NCBI RefSeq assembly: GCF_000429645.1
Contig: NZ_AUCG01000016.1
Coordinates: 734,989 to 798,988 of the forward strand
Origin: Niveispirillum irakense DSM 11586
GTDB lineage: Bacteria > Pseudomonadota > Alphaproteobacteria > Azospirillales > Azospirillaceae
DNA length: 64,000 nucleotides
Direction: 5' to 3'
Shown: positions 60,768 to 64,000 of the stretch, in pieces
Layout: every line of letters starts with the position of its first letter
Position numbering within the stretch: position 1 is the stretch's first letter
Made by a program: the position numbers and the translations under genes
Notes under the pieces: generated by a model
What the model was told of the DNA's origin: nothing
Database searches by the model: none
The model's input: only the letters and a program-made list of their open reading frames with translations

Positions 60768-61433
60768 TCAAGCGCTGGCGGGCAATCCCCAATAATTTTG
60801 GATCAGCCGCTTGAACTCCGCCAGCAGGCGCTGTTTCAGGGCAGGAGCCTCGACTGGCTCAGCGGCAGGCAGCACGGCCAGCGCCTGCAGGAACTGCCAG
60901 GTCAGATGGTGCCCCATCTCAAACTTCACCGGGTCGGCTTCCAGGAAGCTGCCATAGATGGATTTCGCCGCCTCTTCCCAGCGGCGGGCGAATTCCTGCT
61001 TGGCGGCTTCCATGATCGGACGCAGTTCAGGATCGGTGCGGGCCGCGGCATCCAGTTCCTTCCATACCACCAGCAGCGGATGGTGGGCGGCGTTCCACAG
61101 GGCGTCGATCCCCTGTTCCAACGCCTCGCCCCCCTGTGTCGGCAGCTTGCGGGCGATGGTCTCGAACTCTGTGATCACGCGGTGGGTGATGTGGTCCACC
61201 GTGCCATGCAGCACTGACGGCGTGGTGGGGAAGTAATATTGCACCGCCCCCCGTGTCACCCGTGCCTGCTTCGCGATCTCTGATGTGGTGGTGCGGTGGT
61301 AGCCGATTTCCTGAAAGCAGCGTATCGCCGCCTCCAGGATACGGGCGTGGGTGGCAATACTTTTCGGCGTCTGGCGAACGCGGCTTTCCACCTTGTCCCG
61401 CGAGGCATCATTGTTCATCTGGCCGGCCTGCAC
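60768..61433 (-). CDS. TetR-family transcriptional regulator
   Basis: A 221-residue regulator with a TetR HTH: ATHARILEAAIRCFQEIGYH, TTTSEIAKQARVTRGAVQYYF. The C-terminal part is helical and ligand-binding. A GTG at 61433 has AGGAAA upstream and is preferred; an ATG at 61418 also fits. It converges on phhB (12 bases) and diverges from the SirB1-type gene. Target and ligand unknown. Confidence 0.87.
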   Translation of the reverse strand: MQAGQMNNDASRDKVESRVRQTPKSIATHARILEAAIRCFQEIGYHRTTTSEIAKQARVTRGAVQYYFPTTPSVLHGTVDHITHRVITEFETIARKLPTQGGEALEQGIDALWNAAHHPLLVVWKELDAAARTDPELRPIMEAAKQEFARRWEEAAKSIYGSFLEADPVKFEMGHHLTWQFLQALAVLPAAEPVEAPALKQRLLAEFKRLIQNYWGLPASA

Positions 61434-61606
61434 CTTGTTTCCTGACCATTGCCCGATCCGTATATCGGAATGATTGTCTTTTACGGGAGAAAGGGGTAGC
61501 GGGGCAACAGGCTGATCAGGGTGATGCGCTTCCTGCTCGACACTTCTGCCCCGGCTGCGCTATGGGGGAGGCGTCTTTCGCACGACCTTCGGCCCATCGA
61601 TCCGCG

Positions 61607-62491
61607 ATGGCCGAGTTGCAGGGGAGCTTGTATCCGCCCGTGACGATGCGCCAACAGGCCCTGGACCTTCTGCGCCTTATCGGCACTGTCGAGGATGATG
61701 CCATCGACGTGGCCGAAGCGGCCCTTGCCCTGGCGGTGCTGGATAATCCGGTGCCCGATCTCGCCCCCTATCGCGCCCATCTGGCGCAACTGGCCGCTGA
61801 TCTGGCGGCGCGGGTGGCGGCAGCGGCGGCACCGCTTGATCTGGCTGACCGCATCGCCCTGCTGGGGGCCGTGCTGACGGAGCAGCATGGCTACCAGGGC
61901 GATACCGAAACCTATGCCGACCTGCAGAATGCCAACCTGATCCGGGTGATCGACCGGCGGCGCGGCCTGCCGGTGACGCTGGGCATCCTGATGATCCATA
62001 TGGCACGCGCCCAGGGCTGGCTGGTGCAGGGGCTGGGCTTTCCCGGCCATTTCCTGATCCGGCTGGTCCATGATGGCCACCGTGCCATTCTGGACCCGTT
62101 TGCCGGTGGTACGGTGTGCGAGCCACAGACCCTGCGGGAATTGCTGAAACAGACCGCCGGGCTGGAAGCGGAGCTGAGCCCGGATCATTACGCACCCGTT
62201 TCAAACCGGGACATATTGGTCCGGCTGCAAAACAATCTGAAACTCCGCCATCTGGGCGCCGATCTGCCGGAACAGGCCCTGGCAGTCGTGGAGAATATGC
62301 TGCTGTTCGCCCCCGATCTGCCGCCGCTCTGGCGGGAGGCGGGGCTGCTGCATGCCCATCTGGGCCACCTGGGCCAAGCCATCCGCGCCTTTGAGAATTT
62401 CATGGAAACCGGCCGTCGCCGGGGGGCTTCCGACCAACTGCTTCAACATACGGCGCACTTGATCCAGCAGCTTCGGACGCGGTTGAACTGA
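61607..62491 (+). CDS. SirB1/transglutaminase-like protein with TPR-type C-terminus
   Basis: About 294 residues. The N-terminal part has a transglutaminase-like fold with [21 protein letters not shown], then [10 protein letters not shown], and the C-terminus is a TPR-like helical region ([20 protein letters not shown]). SirB1 proteins are often near genes for tRNA or cell-wall work and their function is not clear. Several ATGs (61562, 61607, 61646) are possible; I take 61607. It is 89 bases upstream of gshB. Confidence 0.82.
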   Translation: MAELQGSLYPPVTMRQQALDLLRLIGTVEDDAIDVAEAALALAVLDNPVPDLAPYRAHLAQLAADLAARVAAAAAPLDLADRIALLGAVLTEQHGYQGDTETYADLQNANLIRVIDRRRGLPVTLGILMIHMARAQGWLVQGLGFPGHFLIRLVHDGHRAILDPFAGGTVCEPQTLRELLKQTAGLEAELSPDHYAPVSNRDILVRLQNNLKLRHLGADLPEQALAVVENMLLFAPDLPPLWREAGLLHAHLGHLGQAIRAFENFMETGRRRGASDQLLQHTAHLIQQLRTRLN

Positions 62492-62580
62492 TCCCTGTGA
62501 CCGGGCGCACGGCGTCCGGCCCGCTTTCCCGCTTCATTCTTTGCCAACAGCCTGCTTCGCCCGGAAAGAGACGTGATGCC

Positions 62581-63534
62581 ATGACCCTGAAGGTCGCCAT
62601 TCAGATGGACCCGATCCAGTCCATCAATATCGACACTGACAGCACCTTCATGATGGCGCTGGAAGCGCAGCGGCGTGGCCATGAATTGTGGCATTACCAT
62701 CCGCGCGATCTGGCCCTGCGCGGCAATAAGCTGTTCGCCCGTGTCAGCCCGGTATCGGTGCGGCGGGTGCGGGGTGATCATTTCACTCTCGGCACGTCGG
62801 AGATCATCGACCTGTCGACCATGGATCTGGTGCTGATGCGCCAGGACCCGCCCTTTGACATGGCCTATATCACCGCCACCCATCTGCTGGAACATATCCA
62901 CCCCAAGACCCTGGTGGTGAATGACCCGGCCTCCGTGCGCAACGCGCCGGAAAAGCTGTTCGTCACCCATTTTCCCGAATTGATGCCGCCGACCGTCATC
63001 ACCTCTTCCAAAGAGGAAGTGCTGGCCGCCCGCGCGGAATGGAAGGACATCATCGTCAAGCCCCTGTTCGGCAATGGCGGGGCCGGTGTGTTTCACGTGA
63101 AGCCGGATGATGAGAATCTGGGTGCGCTGCTGGAAACCTTCACCCAGCTCTATCGCGAGCCGGTGATCGTGCAGAAATATCTGCCGGAAATCCGCCAGGG
63201 CGATAAGCGCATCATCCTGATCGACGGCAAGCCGGCGGGCGCGGTTTCCCGCATCCCGCAGGAAGGGGAGGCGCGGGCCAATTTTCATGCCGGTGGCAGT
63301 GCCGGCAAGACCGTGCTGACCCGCCGGGAACAGGAAATCTGTGAAGCGATCGGGCCGACCCTGCGTCAGCAGGGGCTGATCTTTGTCGGGATCGACGTGA
63401 TCGGGGATTATCTGACAGAAATCAATGTCACCAGCCCGACCGGCATCCAGGAGATCAACAAGCTGGATGGCTCTGCCCTCGAATCGGTGCTGTGGGACGC
63501 GATGGAAGCGCGCTTCGCCGCCACGCGCGGGTGA
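62581..63534 (+). CDS. gshB: Glutathione synthase
   Basis: The 317-residue ATP-grasp enzyme joins gamma-glutamylcysteine to glycine. It has [20 protein letters not shown] at the start, [14 protein letters not shown] in the ATP-binding part, and [19 protein letters not shown] near the end, all diagnostic. Start is the ATG at 62581, preceded by a GGAAAGAG stretch. The window also carries grxC and a nitrilase that may process deaminated glutathione. Confidence 0.96.
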   Translation: MTLKVAIQMDPIQSINIDTDSTFMMALEAQRRGHELWHYHPRDLALRGNKLFARVSPVSVRRVRGDHFTLGTSEIIDLSTMDLVLMRQDPPFDMAYITATHLLEHIHPKTLVVNDPASVRNAPEKLFVTHFPELMPPTVITSSKEEVLAARAEWKDIIVKPLFGNGGAGVFHVKPDDENLGALLETFTQLYREPVIVQKYLPEIRQGDKRIILIDGKPAGAVSRIPQEGEARANFHAGGSAGKTVLTRREQEICEAIGPTLRQQGLIFVGIDVIGDYLTEINVTSPTGIQEINKLDGSALESVLWDAMEARFAATRG

Positions 63535-63566
63535 GACCGGCTGCTGCTGGCGGCCATTATATTATA

Positions 63567-63601
63567 CCAATCCGCCGAGGGTTTGACCCTTGGCGGATTG
63601 G
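63567..63601. repeat. Long perfect hairpin downstream of gshB
   Basis: CCAATCCGCC (63567-63576) pairs with GGCGGATTGG (63592-63601), and inside AGGGT (63578-63582) pairs with ACCCT (63586-63590), making a 15- to 16-pair hairpin with a TTG loop, flanked on the left by ATTATATTATA. It may terminate gshB or be an interspersed element. No T run follows. Confidence 0.6.
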
Positions 63602-63620
63602 AGGGCGGCGACCGCCGACC

Positions 63621-63659
63621 CGCGCCACGTGGCGCGTAGCTAAGGGCGCGGATGCGCCC
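63621..63659. repeat. Two adjacent palindromes before the IS110-type gene
   Basis: CGCGCCACGTGGCGCG (63621-63636) is a perfect 16-bp palindrome, followed by GGGCGC-GGAT-GCGCCC (63644-63659). Together with the hairpin at 63567-63601 the spacer 63535-63724 is almost all self-complementary, as in REP-like sequences or the structured ends of IS110/IS1111 elements. Confidence 0.6.
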
Positions 63660-63724
63660 GCCCGGCGCCTGAGGGAGCGCAAAATTTCCCTGGATCGGTC
63701 ACGATCAAGATACCGTGTTTGCAG

Positions 63725-64000
<276 letters not shown>

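Overview
The window is a gene-dense, GC-rich piece of an alphaproteobacterial chromosome. The evidence is the aroE-maf-ppsR / hemE divergence around a cluster of DnaA boxes, a DivL-type kinase next to ahcY, an aerobic-type CobS/CobT cobaltochelatase, a MucR/Ros regulator, an OlsB/OlsA ornithine-lipid pair and the glnD-murJ-trpS order. This fits the Rhodospirillales/Azospirillales (Azospirillum, Niveispirillum, Nitrospirillum type); the genus is inference. Nearly all genes are chromosomal housekeeping genes with short spacers and many ATGA stop/start overlaps.

Layout. 1-2250: aroE (cut by the window edge), maf and ppsR run leftward from a probable chromosomal replication origin (oriC, about 1990-2250). 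2254-9800: hemE, a ferrochelatase-like gene that has lost its catalytic residues, an Nfu-type Fe-S scaffold, a structured non-coding segment, a Bax-like glucosaminidase, a RutE-like nitroreductase, a VanX-type dipeptidase, tsaB-rimI, a TusA-like protein and a MucR regulator. 10-18 kb: olsB-olsA, an Smr protein, an Rrf2 regulator divergent from a thioredoxin-reductase-like flavoprotein, divL and ahcY with a perfect 18-bp operator-like palindrome. 18-25 kb: cobT, a small secreted protein, cobS and a J-domain protein, then two transporters and bolA. 25-41 kb: glnD, an SGNH hydrolase, murJ, trpS, an AT-richer orphan lipoprotein gene, pcp, a TauE/SafE exporter with its TIGR02186 partner, usp, truA, a nitrilase, grxC, comF, an NDUFAF5-like methyltransferase and tRNA-Arg(CCG).

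41.3-45 kb holds the most unusual system: a VWA (TerY-like) protein, a PP2C phosphatase and a protein kinase encoded in tandem. The kinase carries a Cys/His cluster, three membrane segments and a C-terminal peptidoglycan-binding domain, so it looks like a transmembrane, wall-contacting version of the TerY-phosphatase-kinase triad known from comparative genomics.

45-64 kb: an MFS transporter, a DUF2157/GDYXXLXY membrane pair, an RluA-type pseudouridine synthase overlapping a monooxygenase-fold gene tail to tail, meaB, a c-di-GMP-related group (PilZ-like protein, PAS-GGDEF cyclase, DUF2336 protein), cca, pyrF-trpF, a ribbon-helix-helix regulator with a palindrome, a zincin, phhB, a TetR regulator, a SirB1-type protein and gshB. 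The window ends in palindrome-rich DNA leading into the 3' part of an IS110-family transposase.
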